From contig JAURYB010000078.1 of NCBI GenBank assembly GCA_030654075.1, forward strand, positions 1 to 64,000: DNA of 64,000 bases. Reading direction: 5' to 3'. This DNA is from Bacteroidales bacterium (GTDB taxonomy: Bacteria; Bacteroidota; Bacteroidia; Bacteroidales; UBA4417). How positions within the stretch are numbered: position 1 is the stretch's first letter; every line of letters starts with the position of its first letter. The notes under the pieces were generated by a model that was given only the letters and a program-made list of their open reading frames with translations, was not told where the DNA came from and did no database searches. Below are positions 43,935 to 53,020 of the stretch, piece by piece. The translations under genes and the position numbers were made by a program.

Positions 43935-45389
43935 ATGAAAACATTAGCAGACATCGGATTGGTTGGACTTGCCGTAATGGGAGAGAACCTGGTATTGAAT
44001 ATGGAAAGCAAAGGCTTTACCGTGGCCGTTTTTAACCGCACAACCGACAAAGTGGATCACTTTATAAACGGACGGGGCAAAGGCAAAAATATTATTGGAA
44101 CTCACTCCATCGAAGAATTGGCTAAAAACCTGGAACGCCCCCGGAAAGTAATGTTAATGGTTAAAGCAGGCAAGGCTGTGGATGATTTCATCGAGTTGCT
44201 CTTACCATATTTAGAACCAGGTGATATCATTATTGATGGTGGCAATACGCTTTTTACCGATACAGATCGCCGTACTAAATATGTTGAAAGTAAAGGACTT
44301 CTGTATATAGGAACCGGTGTTTCGGGTGGAGAAGAAGGAGCTTTGCTTGGCCCTTCAATTATGCCCGGAGGTTCAAAGGCTGCATGGCCTTTTGTAAAGC
44401 CAATTTTCCAGGCTATCTCTGCCAAAGTTGATAATGGAACACCTTGTTGTGACTGGGTTGGTGAGAACGGCGCCGGCCATTTTGTTAAAATGGTGCACAA
44501 CGGTATTGAATACGGCGATATGCAGCTGATTTGTGAGGCTTACCAGATTATGCGCGATCTGCTGGGAATGTCGGCCGATGAAATGCATACTGTTTTTACA
44601 GAATGGAACGAAACTGAACTCGATAGTTACCTGATTGAAATAACCCGCGATATACTTGCAGTTAAAGATACAGATGGACAGCCGCTTATTGATAAAATTG
44701 TGGATACAGCCGGACAAAAAGGAACCGGCAAATGGACAGCCGTTACTGCTCTTGATTTAGGCATTCCGCTTACACTGATTGGTGAAGCTGTATTTTCACG
44801 CTGCTTATCGGCTATCAAGGATGAACGTGTTGCTGCTTCGAAAATTCTGTCAGGGCCGAAACCATCGTTTTCAGGCGATAAGGTTCAATTTATCGGGTAT
44901 CTGAAACAGGCAGTGTATGCTTCCAAAATAATATCGTACGCCCAGGGTTACAGCCTTATGCGCGCTGCTGCCGAAGAGAATAAATGGGATTTGAATTATG
45001 GCGGCATAGCCCTGATGTGGCGCGGCGGTTGTATTATCCGTTCCGTATTCCTCAACAAAATTAAGGATGCTTTCGATCTTAATCACGAATTAGCAAACCT
45101 CCTGCTCGATCCTTTCTTCACCGCAACCATTGAGAAATCGCAGAACGGCTGGCGCCAGGTGGTAGCTACCGCCCAGCTTAATGGAATTCCAATACCTACA
45201 TTATCCACTGCCCTGAACTATTACGACGGGTACCGGGCGGAATTCCTGCCTGCAAACCTGTTACAGGCGCAACGCGACTATTTCGGCGCACATACCTACG
45301 AACGATTCGACCAGCCCCGCGGAAAATTCTTCCACACCAACTGGACCGGGCGTGGAGGTGATACTTCGTCATCAACGTATAATGTGTAA
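43935..45389 (+). CDS. gnd: 6-phosphogluconate dehydrogenase, decarboxylating
   Basis: Full-length 484-residue enzyme that converts 6-phosphogluconate to ribulose 5-phosphate, CO2 and NADPH. N-terminal Rossmann motif GLAVMGENLVLNMESKG, the active-site stretch HFVKMVHNGIEYGDMQLICE, GQKGTGKWT and the C-terminal YFGAHTYERFD are all intact. It is the last gene of the lacI-SDR-kinase-LarA-pdxB cluster and is followed by a terminator. No glucose-6-phosphate dehydrogenase gene accompanies it, so its 6-phosphogluconate may come from gluconate (inference). Confidence 0.96.
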   Translation: MKTLADIGLVGLAVMGENLVLNMESKGFTVAVFNRTTDKVDHFINGRGKGKNIIGTHSIEELAKNLERPRKVMLMVKAGKAVDDFIELLLPYLEPGDIIIDGGNTLFTDTDRRTKYVESKGLLYIGTGVSGGEEGALLGPSIMPGGSKAAWPFVKPIFQAISAKVDNGTPCCDWVGENGAGHFVKMVHNGIEYGDMQLICEAYQIMRDLLGMSADEMHTVFTEWNETELDSYLIEITRDILAVKDTDGQPLIDKIVDTAGQKGTGKWTAVTALDLGIPLTLIGEAVFSRCLSAIKDERVAASKILSGPKPSFSGDKVQFIGYLKQAVYASKIISYAQGYSLMRAAAEENKWDLNYGGIALMWRGGCIIRSVFLNKIKDAFDLNHELANLLLDPFFTATIEKSQNGWRQVVATAQLNGIPIPTLSTALNYYDGYRAEFLPANLLQAQRDYFGAHTYERFDQPRGKFFHTNWTGRGGDTSSSTYNV

Positions 45390-45390
45390 G

Positions 45391-45426
45391 CTTTGATAAG
45401 CCAGGCTGCCTGATCAAAGAGTTTTT
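45391..45426 (+). terminator. terminator after gnd
   Basis: CTTTGAT pairs with ATCAAAG and CAGGC with GCCTG around a single T, with a 4-base bulge on the left side, followed by AGTTTTTATAA. It starts one base after the gnd stop and separates the operon from the gene at 45460. Confidence 0.65.
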
Positions 45427-45459
45427 ATAATCAACCGGATATTTAATTTTCAGCGTTTT

Positions 45460-48400
45460 ATGAAAAAAATAATTGTTGTTGCCGTATTGGTGTTTTTGTT
45501 TCTGAATGATTTTGCTCAGAATCCAAATTCAGTCCAATCCTTTACCACTATTGCCAACGATGGAGCCTGGTGTTGGTTTTCAGATCCCAGGGCGGTTTCC
45601 TTTAAAGGAAATTCGGATCGTACGTATGTGGGATGGATTTCGAGCCAGGGTGATGTGACTATAGCTGCTTATGATAATGTGACAGGGATAACGGAACAGA
45701 AAATCGTAAAGGCAGGATTTGAAAAGGACGATCATAACAATCCATCCATTCTTATCCGGCCTGATGGCAAAATACTCGTTTTCTATTCTGAACATGGAGG
45801 TAAAATGTTCCTGGTAACATCAAGGAATCCCGAAGATATATCATCATGGGAAAAAGAACATGAATTGAAAGAATTCGGAAGCAACGTATGTTACTCAAAT
45901 CCGGTGCAGCTAACCTCCGAGAACAACCGTATCTATTTATTCTGGCGCGGAAGCGACTGGCAACCGGCTTTTTCGTATTCTGATGATGCCGGTTTTACAT
46001 GGGCAGAGGCTAAGGCATATATTAAAACGCCAAAAAGTGATGGCAGCCAGCGGCCTTATGTAAAAGTAAGCTCTGATGGAATAAAGCGTATTGATTTTGC
46101 ATTCACGGATGGCCATCCCCGCAACGAAGCCGAAAATTCCATCTATCATATGTATTATGAAAATGGGAATATCTATCAAACCAACGGCAAACCGGTTTGT
46201 AGAATAAATGAACTCCCGGTAAGTATTTCGCATATAAATAAATTGTACGACGGAACAATTTCTAAAGTAAGGGCGTGGATATGGGACATTGCAACAGATG
46301 AAAAAAGCCGACCTGTAATTGTCTATACACAACTACCCGGCGAAACGGACCATCGCTATCACTATGCCCGTTGGAATGGTAAAAAATGGCTGGATGTTGA
46401 AATAACACAAGCCGGAAAGTGGTTTCCCGAAACGCCTGAGAATACTGTTGAACGCGAACCCCATTATTCCGGAGGTATTGTTTTGGACCACACCAATCCA
46501 TCAGTTGTTTATCTTTCAAAACCTGTAAATTCAGTTTTCGAAATTGAAAAATGGACAACACCTGATCAGGGTAAAAAATGGAACACACAGGCTTTCACAC
46601 AAAATTCATCAACCAATAATATTCGCCCCTTTGTAGTCCGGAATTATTCTGCCAATGGACCTAAAGTACTTTGGATGAATGTATTCGATCATTATGCCCA
46701 TTATACTGATTTTCTGACGAGTATAAAATGTGATTTGCCTGTAAAAGCAGTATTGGGGAATCCTGCAGACGTTTTAAGCATTATGAGACGGGTAGCTGAC
46801 TGGCAGTTGCAAAATCCACGTCACGAAACCTGGGACTGGACCAATGGCGCTCTGTATACCGGAATAATGGCCGTGGGACGTGTTGCCAATGATGAAAAAT
46901 ATTATAAGGAAATGATAAAAGTTGGTGACAATAATCACTGGAAAGAAGGCCCACGCCGGTATTTTGCTGATGATTATTGCGTTGGTCAGATGTATGCTGA
47001 ATTATTTAATGTTTACCAAAGGCCTTATATGATTGAAGGAATGAAAAACCTGGGTGACAGTATTATTGCCAGACCTCATACCGAAAGTCTTGAATTTGTA
47101 AATGATATTGTTTTAAGGGAATGGGCCTGGTGCGATGCTTTATTTATGGGGCCAACCACCTTATCCGCCATTTATAAAAGTACGGGAGAAATAAAATTCC
47201 TAGATATCGCCAATAAGCTTTGGTGGAAGACTACTGATTATCTGTATGATAAAGATGAGAAACTTTACTACAGGGATAGCCGTTTCTTTGATAGAAGGGA
47301 AGCCAATGGCAAAAAAGTGTTCTGGAGCAGGGGCAATGGCTGGGTTTTCGGTGGTCTGGCGAGGGTCATTAGTACTATGCCTGAAAACTATCCTGACCGC
47401 TCCCGTTATTTGAACTTATTTAATGAAATGGCCGAAAAACTGGCTTCCATTCAATGTAATGATGGCACCTGGCATGCCAGCCTTCTGGATCCCGATAAAT
47501 TTCCGGCTAAAGAAACCAGTGGTACAGCATTTTATTGCTATGGTCTGGCATGGGGAATAAACCAGGGAATCCTGGACAAAGGCAAATATCTGCCGGTTGT
47601 ACTAAAAGCCTGGAGCGCCCTAACGGAATCAGTTCATTCAAACGGCAAGTTGGGTTATGTTCAGCAGATAAGCGACAGACCTGAAAATCCAAAGTATGAT
47701 GACTCTGAGGTTTATGCAGTAGGTGCTTTCCTGTTAGCAGGCGAGCAGCTGATTAAAATGGCTCATGTGCAAACTAAAGGTGAAATTGAAATCAAGAATA
47801 CACTCGGAATTTGGAGAAAAGATGAAGTAATTGAATTGGATTGGGCGACACTGATTCAAAACGATGCTTCTTTGGAATCTGTTCCGCTTATCGTGAAGAA
47901 CAAATTGACTGGCATGCAATTGCCATATCAAATCGTAAAAGATGAAACTGGGAAACCGGTAAAACTTTTGGTTCAATCTTCCATTGCACCCGGAACCACC
48001 ATTTATATTAATATCAAAAAGGGAACTCCGGAAAAGTTCAAAACCAAAACGTTCGGACGGTTTGTGCCCGAAAGAAAAGATGATTTTGCCTGGGAAAACG
48101 ATAAAATTGCTTTCCGAATGTACGGCCCGGCATTGCAGTCTACGGGTGAAATCAGCAGTGGAATTGATGTCTGGCTGAAGCGTACTTCCGAAGTGATTAT
48201 TGACAAATGGTACAAGTCGGATGATTACCATGTGGATCATGGCGAGGGTTTGGATAGCTATAAAGTTGGTCCTACATTGGGAGCCGGTGGTATTGCTCCT
48301 TTTGCCAACGGGAAACTTTATTATTCAAAAAACTGGACAACCTATAAAGTTTTAACAACCGGAAATCTGCAAACCGTTTTCGAACTTACGTATAGCCCAT

Positions 48401-48840
48401 GGCTTTTTAACGGGAAAGAAATATCCGAAACCAAACGAATCACTTTAAATGCCGGGTCACAACTAAACCAGATGGATGTTACTTATAATGCAAAAGATAT
48501 GGATACCATTCCTGTGGCAACAGGGATTATAAAAAGAGCTGAAAAAGGAGTTGTGACCATGAATGAGATTTCCGGATATATTTCTTACTGGGAACCTGCA
48601 AGTAAAAAAGATGGAATAACCGGAATTGGTTTGGTGGTGCCCGGAAACACAGGTATGTCAGTAGTCGAAAATCATATCGCAGCTTTCTCTTACGCTTTGA
48701 ATAAGAAGTCATTCAGGTATTACCAGGGAGCTTGCTGGGACAAAGCCGGTGAAATTGTGAATGCACAGGAATGGGAAAATCATCTGAATGAGTTTTCAAT
48801 GAAATTGAAGAATCCGTTACAAATAAGTATAAACCAGTAA
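45460..48840 (+). CDS. three-domain protein: BNR propeller, GH105, DUF4861
   Basis: 1126 residues with a signal peptide (FLFLNDFAQ). Residues 25-430 resemble the BNR_4-type seven-bladed propeller (AWCWFSDPRAVSF, DHNNPSILIRPDGKIL, HNPSIVYLSKP-like DHTNPSVVYLSKP), a fold found in PL and GH families acting on rhamnose-uronate linkages. Residues 430-770 are a GH105 unsaturated uronyl hydrolase barrel (WDWTNGALYTGI, WAWCDALFMGP with the likely catalytic aspartate, WSRGNGWVFGGL). Residues 770-1126 are DUF4861, closely similar to the protein at 16407. The chain could cut, hydrate and further process a pectic end group in one molecule. Specificities are inferred from folds. Bounded upstream by the gnd terminator. 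Confidence 0.85.
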   Translation: MKKIIVVAVLVFLFLNDFAQNPNSVQSFTTIANDGAWCWFSDPRAVSFKGNSDRTYVGWISSQGDVTIAAYDNVTGITEQKIVKAGFEKDDHNNPSILIRPDGKILVFYSEHGGKMFLVTSRNPEDISSWEKEHELKEFGSNVCYSNPVQLTSENNRIYLFWRGSDWQPAFSYSDDAGFTWAEAKAYIKTPKSDGSQRPYVKVSSDGIKRIDFAFTDGHPRNEAENSIYHMYYENGNIYQTNGKPVCRINELPVSISHINKLYDGTISKVRAWIWDIATDEKSRPVIVYTQLPGETDHRYHYARWNGKKWLDVEITQAGKWFPETPENTVEREPHYSGGIVLDHTNPSVVYLSKPVNSVFEIEKWTTPDQGKKWNTQAFTQNSSTNNIRPFVVRNYSANGPKVLWMNVFDHYAHYTDFLTSIKCDLPVKAVLGNPADVLSIMRRVADWQLQNPRHETWDWTNGALYTGIMAVGRVANDEKYYKEMIKVGDNNHWKEGPRRYFADDYCVGQMYAELFNVYQRPYMIEGMKNLGDSIIARPHTESLEFVNDIVLREWAWCDALFMGPTTLSAIYKSTGEIKFLDIANKLWWKTTDYLYDKDEKLYYRDSRFFDRREANGKKVFWSRGNGWVFGGLARVISTMPENYPDRSRYLNLFNEMAEKLASIQCNDGTWHASLLDPDKFPAKETSGTAFYCYGLAWGINQGILDKGKYLPVVLKAWSALTESVHSNGKLGYVQQISDRPENPKYDDSEVYAVGAFLLAGEQLIKMAHVQTKGEIEIKNTLGIWRKDEVIELDWATLIQNDASLESVPLIVKNKLTGMQLPYQIVKDETGKPVKLLVQSSIAPGTTIYINIKKGTPEKFKTKTFGRFVPERKDDFAWENDKIAFRMYGPALQSTGEISSGIDVWLKRTSEVIIDKWYKSDDYHVDHGEGLDSYKVGPTLGAGGIAPFANGKLYYSKNWTTYKVLTTGNLQTVFELTYSPWLFNGKEISETKRITLNAGSQLNQMDVTYNAKDMDTIPVATGIIKRAEKGVVTMNEISGYISYWEPASKKDGITGIGLVVPGNTGMSVVENHIAAFSYALNKKSFRYYQGACWDKAGEIVNAQEWENHLNEFSMKLKNPLQISINQ

Positions 48841-48888
48841 GTTTAAATAGCATTAATACTATTATTATTCACTTGTAAAGAGAAACAT

Positions 48889-50250
48889 ATGAAAAAAAAT
48901 CTGCTTATTTACTTGTTCGTTTTGTTATTCCTTCCTGCTTTTTCGCAAACAGAAAAAGGGTGGATGGATTTATTTAACAAAAAAAATCTCGATGGCTGGA
49001 TACAAAAGGGGGGAGCCGCAAAGTACACCGTTGTAGATGGCGCAATAGTTGGCGAAACAGTTCCGGATTCTCCGAATTCATTCCTTTGCACAGAAAAAGA
49101 ATACGGTGATTTTATCCTCGAATTGGAATTGCTGGTCGATACTTCGATGAATTCCGGCATACAATTCCGGAGCTTAAGCAAACCGGAGTACCGGAATGGC
49201 GTTGTTCATGGTTACCAGGTGGAAATAGATCCCTCCAAGCGCGCCTGGAGCGGTGGTATTTACGACGAACAGGTGCGGGGATGGCTGTATTCGCTGGAAA
49301 TAAATCCGGAAGCAAAACCTGCGTTTAAAAACGGGCAATGGAACAAATACCGCATCGAGGCCATCGGAAATACTATTAAAACCTGGGTGAATGATATTCC
49401 GACGGCTGATATTATTGATAATGCAAGGGCAACGGGTTTTATTGCTCTGCAGGTTCATGCTATCAATGCCAAAGAAAAACCCTGGACGTTGGGCACCCAG
49501 GTTAAGTGGAAAAACATCCGGATAATGACCCAGGATTTAGCCAAAAACCGGAAAAAGACAACAAAAGAAATTGTGCAGCTTAATTTTATTCCCAATACCA
49601 TCTCGGATTATGAAAAAAAAAACGGCTGGAATCTCCTGTTTGATGGTGCATCAACAAAAGGATGGAGAGGCGTTTACAAGGGAAAATTTCCTGAAAAAGG
49701 CTGGGAGGTAAAAGAGGGGGAACTTATTGTACAAGCCTCTGCCGGCGCCGAATCAACCAATGGCGGCGATATCGTAACTATTGAGGAGTTTGCAGATTTT
49801 GAGCTGATTGCCGATTTTAAAATTACGGAAGGTGCAAACAGTGGCATAAAATATTATGTTACTGAAAAAGAGAACAATAAAGGGTCCGCTATTGGACTCG
49901 AATACCAGATTTTAGACGATAAGAACCATCCTGATGCAAAATTAGGACGTGATGGAAACCGGACAGTTTCATCGCTTTACGATTTAATTACTGCCGGAAA
50001 TAAAAGAGTGAATCCAATCGGAGAATGGAACACGGCCCGTATCGTTTCTAAAAATAAGCATGTCGAACATTGGTTAAATGGCATGAAAGTGCTGGAATAC
50101 GAACGGGGAAGCAAGGAATTCCGCGACTTGGTGGCTGCAAGCAAATACAAGGACTGGCCGGATTTCGGCGAAGCGCCTAAAGGACGAATTCTGTTGCAGG
50201 ATCATGGCAATAAAGTGTCTTTCAGAAGTATAAAAATCAGGAAATTGTAA
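48889..50250 (+). CDS. secreted tandem DUF1080 (3-keto-glycoside lyase/hydrolase-like) protein
   Basis: 453 residues with a signal peptide (LPAFSQ) and two beta-jelly-roll DUF1080 domains. The first, about 25-215, contains WMDLFNKKNLDGWIQKGG and MNSGIQFRSLS; the second, about 240-453, contains NLLFDGASTKGWRGVYKGK and ANSGIKYYVTE. DUF1080 proteins act on 3-keto-glycosides that Gfo/Idh-type oxidoreductases generate. A Gfo/Idh gene follows 107 bases downstream, which supports that pairing. The glycoside is unknown; the setting suggests a pectic one (inference). Confidence 0.85.
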   Translation: MKKNLLIYLFVLLFLPAFSQTEKGWMDLFNKKNLDGWIQKGGAAKYTVVDGAIVGETVPDSPNSFLCTEKEYGDFILELELLVDTSMNSGIQFRSLSKPEYRNGVVHGYQVEIDPSKRAWSGGIYDEQVRGWLYSLEINPEAKPAFKNGQWNKYRIEAIGNTIKTWVNDIPTADIIDNARATGFIALQVHAINAKEKPWTLGTQVKWKNIRIMTQDLAKNRKKTTKEIVQLNFIPNTISDYEKKNGWNLLFDGASTKGWRGVYKGKFPEKGWEVKEGELIVQASAGAESTNGGDIVTIEEFADFELIADFKITEGANSGIKYYVTEKENNKGSAIGLEYQILDDKNHPDAKLGRDGNRTVSSLYDLITAGNKRVNPIGEWNTARIVSKNKHVEHWLNGMKVLEYERGSKEFRDLVAASKYKDWPDFGEAPKGRILLQDHGNKVSFRSIKIRKL

Positions 50251-50357
50251 ATATTCTTGTCTAACGATCTTGTGTAGAGAAAAGCATTTTATAGCAAAAT
50301 GTTTCCCGTTTCTAAGTGGCTAAACTTTTATCGTTTTACAAACTAATTCATTACAAA

Positions 50358-51710
50358 ATGGAAAATTCAAGAAGAGATTTTATAAAAACAGTTGGAATTG
50401 GTTCAATAGGTCTTGCGATTAGTGAAACAGTTTTGGGTTCGCCACTTTTCGGGAATCCAAACGGAGCCAATGATAAAATAAGAGTTGGTTTGATAGGTTT
50501 TTCGAACCGTGCCAAGGATACACTCATACCTGCTTTTATGAGTGTTGCCGATGAGTTAAATTTCGAAATTGTAGCTGTTTCTGATTTATGGAGCCGCCGT
50601 CGGGAAGAAGCTGCTGCGTATTTTGAGAAAAATTATCAGAAAAAAATCATAACAACCCGCAACAACGAAGAGCTTTATGCGAAAAACATAGTAGACGCTG
50701 TAATTATCAGCACACCCGACTTTTCGCATGCGCTTCACACAATCGAAGCAATTAAAGCGGGCTGTGACGCTTATGTTGAAAAGCCATTTGCAGAAACCAT
50801 GGAAGATGCCCGCCTGGTACTTGCAGCTGCTGAAAATTCAGGACGAATAATACAGATTGGCTCGCAACGCCGAAGCGGTAACAATTATATCGCTGCCAAC
50901 GAATATATTAAATCAGGTAAGTTCGGTAAAATAACCATGGTCGAAATGTCGTGGAATGTCAATCAGCCCGGCCGATGGAGACTTCCTCAACTGATAAAGG
51001 ATATTAAAAAAGAGGATGTAGATTGGGATCGTTTTCTGATGAACCGCCCCAGGGTAGATTGGGATCCGCGTATTTACTGCGAATACCGCCTTTTCTGGCC
51101 ATTCTCATCAGGTATTCCCGGTCAGTGGATGTCGCACCAGATCGATACCGTGCATTGGTTTACCGGTCTCTCCTATCCTAAAAGCGTAGTGGCCAACGGA
51201 GGTATTTACATGTGGAACGACGGACGAAAAAATGCAGACACCATGACTGCGGTTTTTGAATATGGCAAAAAGAATGATCCATCGCAGGATTTCCAGGTAG
51301 TTTATACATCGCGGATGCATAATTCAGCAGGAGGTACACGGGAATTGTATTATTCCAATGGCGGAATGCTCAACCTCGATACCAATAAAATAACACCGGA
51401 AGGTGGCCTCAATAAAAATATGGCTGATGCAATGGGAATGCAACCTTTCCTTTTACCGGAATTTGACTTGCCCTCGGTGAAAACGGTTACTGCGGCAAAT
51501 ACATCGGCCGATCCGATGTCGGCAGCGCATGTCAGGAACTGGATGGAATGCATACGCAGCCGCAAAACACCGAATGCGCCTGTCGAAGCCGGGTATAATC
51601 ATTCCATTGCTAACATTATGACCACTGCCGCGCTTCATACCGGGCTTAAAGTAACTTTCGATGAAAATAAACAGGAAGTAATGGCTGGTGATAAGGTTTT
51701 TAAATACTAA
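50358..51710 (+). CDS. exported Gfo/Idh/MocA-family oxidoreductase
   Basis: About 450 residues. It begins with a twin-arginine signal (SRRDFIKTVGIG) and then a Rossmann domain (KIRVGLIGFSNRAKDTLI) with the EKP motif (AYVEKPFAETMEDA) and a C-terminal Gfo/Idh beta-sheet domain. Export with bound NAD(H) through Tat is typical of periplasmic Bacteroidetes members. It probably oxidises a sugar hydroxyl, plausibly C3 of a glycoside, providing the substrate of the DUF1080 protein upstream. The frame is open to 50316, but the ATG at 50358 starts the Tat signal. Confidence 0.87.
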   Translation: MENSRRDFIKTVGIGSIGLAISETVLGSPLFGNPNGANDKIRVGLIGFSNRAKDTLIPAFMSVADELNFEIVAVSDLWSRRREEAAAYFEKNYQKKIITTRNNEELYAKNIVDAVIISTPDFSHALHTIEAIKAGCDAYVEKPFAETMEDARLVLAAAENSGRIIQIGSQRRSGNNYIAANEYIKSGKFGKITMVEMSWNVNQPGRWRLPQLIKDIKKEDVDWDRFLMNRPRVDWDPRIYCEYRLFWPFSSGIPGQWMSHQIDTVHWFTGLSYPKSVVANGGIYMWNDGRKNADTMTAVFEYGKKNDPSQDFQVVYTSRMHNSAGGTRELYYSNGGMLNLDTNKITPEGGLNKNMADAMGMQPFLLPEFDLPSVKTVTAANTSADPMSAAHVRNWMECIRSRKTPNAPVEAGYNHSIANIMTTAALHTGLKVTFDENKQEVMAGDKVFKY

Positions 51711-51733
51711 TCAGTTGAACTATTTCTATTACG

Positions 51734-52768
51734 ATGAAGAAAATTGTAACATTCGGAGAAATCATGCTGCGGTTGGCAACACCAGGCTACCAGCGCTTTT
51801 CGCAGGCAACAAGCCTGCAGGCAACTTTTGGAGGAGGCGAAGCCAATGTAGCCGTATCGCTTGCCAATTATGGTTTAAAGGCTGAGTTTATAAGCCGTTT
51901 GCCCAAAAACGATATAGCTCAGGCTTGCATCATGGATTTACACAAGCACGGTGTGAGTACTGAAAACATGGAATTTGGCGGAGAACGCATTGGTATCTAT
52001 TTCCTCGAAACCGGCGCAGTTGCACGTCCAAGTAAAGTGGTATACGACCGGGCTAATTCAGCTATTTCCGAAATTAAACCCGGGATGGTAAACTGGGAAA
52101 GAGTGTTTGAAAATACACAATGGTTTCACTGGACAGGTATAACACCCGCTTTATCGCAGAGCGCCGCTGATACGGTAAAAGAAGCAATAGAAGTTGCGAA
52201 CCGCCTGGGAATTACCGTTTCAACAGATTTGAATTTTCGTAAAAATCTATGGAAATATGGTAAAACAGCCTCCGAAGTTATGCCTGGTCTTGTTTCCGGT
52301 TGCGATATTATTCTGGGTAATGAAGAGGATGCCGATATGGTGTTTGGAATAAAACCTGAAGGCGTAAATGTTACAAGCGGGCATGTTGATGCTGCTGCTT
52401 ATCAATCTGTCTGTGAGCAGATGATGGCGCGCTTCCCCAGGGCAAAAAAGGTAATTGTAACCTTGCGTGGTTCAATCAATGCCAATCACAATACCTGGTC
52501 GGGAGTGTTATGGGACGGAATAAAACTTATGAAAGCTCCTGATTATGATATTACTCACATTGTTGATCGCGTTGGCGGAGGTGACAGTTTTATGGGCGGC
52601 TTGATTTATGGCTTGATTTCATACCCCGGCGACGATCAGAAAGCTTTAAACTTTGCGGTTGCCGCATCTTGTCTGAAACACACCATTTATGGCGATTTTA
52701 ACCTGGTAACAGTTGCTGAAGTGGAAAACCTGATGAAAGGTGATGGGTCGGGACGGGTTTCGCGTTAA
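51734..52768 (+). CDS. kdgK: 2-keto-3-deoxygluconate kinase
   Basis: PfkB-family kinase of 344 residues. N-terminal TFGEIMLRLATPGYQRF and FGGGEANVAVSLA, STDLNFRKNLW, GNEEDAD and the signature VGGGDSFMGGLIYG with catalytic D284 are all typical of KDG kinases. It phosphorylates KDG from KduD to KDPG for the aldolase at 12313. It follows the Gfo/Idh gene by 23 bases, so uronate phosphorylation and periplasmic glycoside oxidation may share a transcript. Ends at a composite hairpin region. Confidence 0.92.
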   Translation: MKKIVTFGEIMLRLATPGYQRFSQATSLQATFGGGEANVAVSLANYGLKAEFISRLPKNDIAQACIMDLHKHGVSTENMEFGGERIGIYFLETGAVARPSKVVYDRANSAISEIKPGMVNWERVFENTQWFHWTGITPALSQSAADTVKEAIEVANRLGITVSTDLNFRKNLWKYGKTASEVMPGLVSGCDIILGNEEDADMVFGIKPEGVNVTSGHVDAAAYQSVCEQMMARFPRAKKVIVTLRGSINANHNTWSGVLWDGIKLMKAPDYDITHIVDRVGGGDSFMGGLIYGLISYPGDDQKALNFAVAASCLKHTIYGDFNLVTVAEVENLMKGDGSGRVSR

Positions 52769-52824
52769 AACTTTCACAAAAGGTCAGTGCTGCCTGTTTA
52801 GTACAACCTTTTTGATTCATTTTT

Positions 52825-53001
52825 AGCCTCTTCAAAACGAAAGTATTTTGAAAAAAAAGAGGCTGTATTAAAAGTCATTTTACCGCAGAGTTGTGCAAAG
52901 ATTGCGCAGAGTTATTATCTTGTAAATTAATGCTTGGCGTTTCTTTGCGTTTTCCTTCAGCGGTTCTCTGAGGTATAATTTACTCCTTTTGATACAGTCT
53001 C
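52825..53001. repeat. overlapping hairpins between convergent genes
   Basis: AGCCTCTT (52825-52832) can pair with AAGAGGCT (52857-52864). The latter also starts a 16-base arm (GAGGCTGTATTAAAAG, 52859-52874) that pairs with 52986-53001 with two mismatches. The two pairings exclude each other. The interior holds CAGAGTT/GTGCAAA-type units with 7-base phasing. The region serves the ends of kdgK (plus) and the GntP gene (minus). Confidence 0.6.
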
Positions 53002-53020
53002 TTTCAAAACGGATAGTTAC

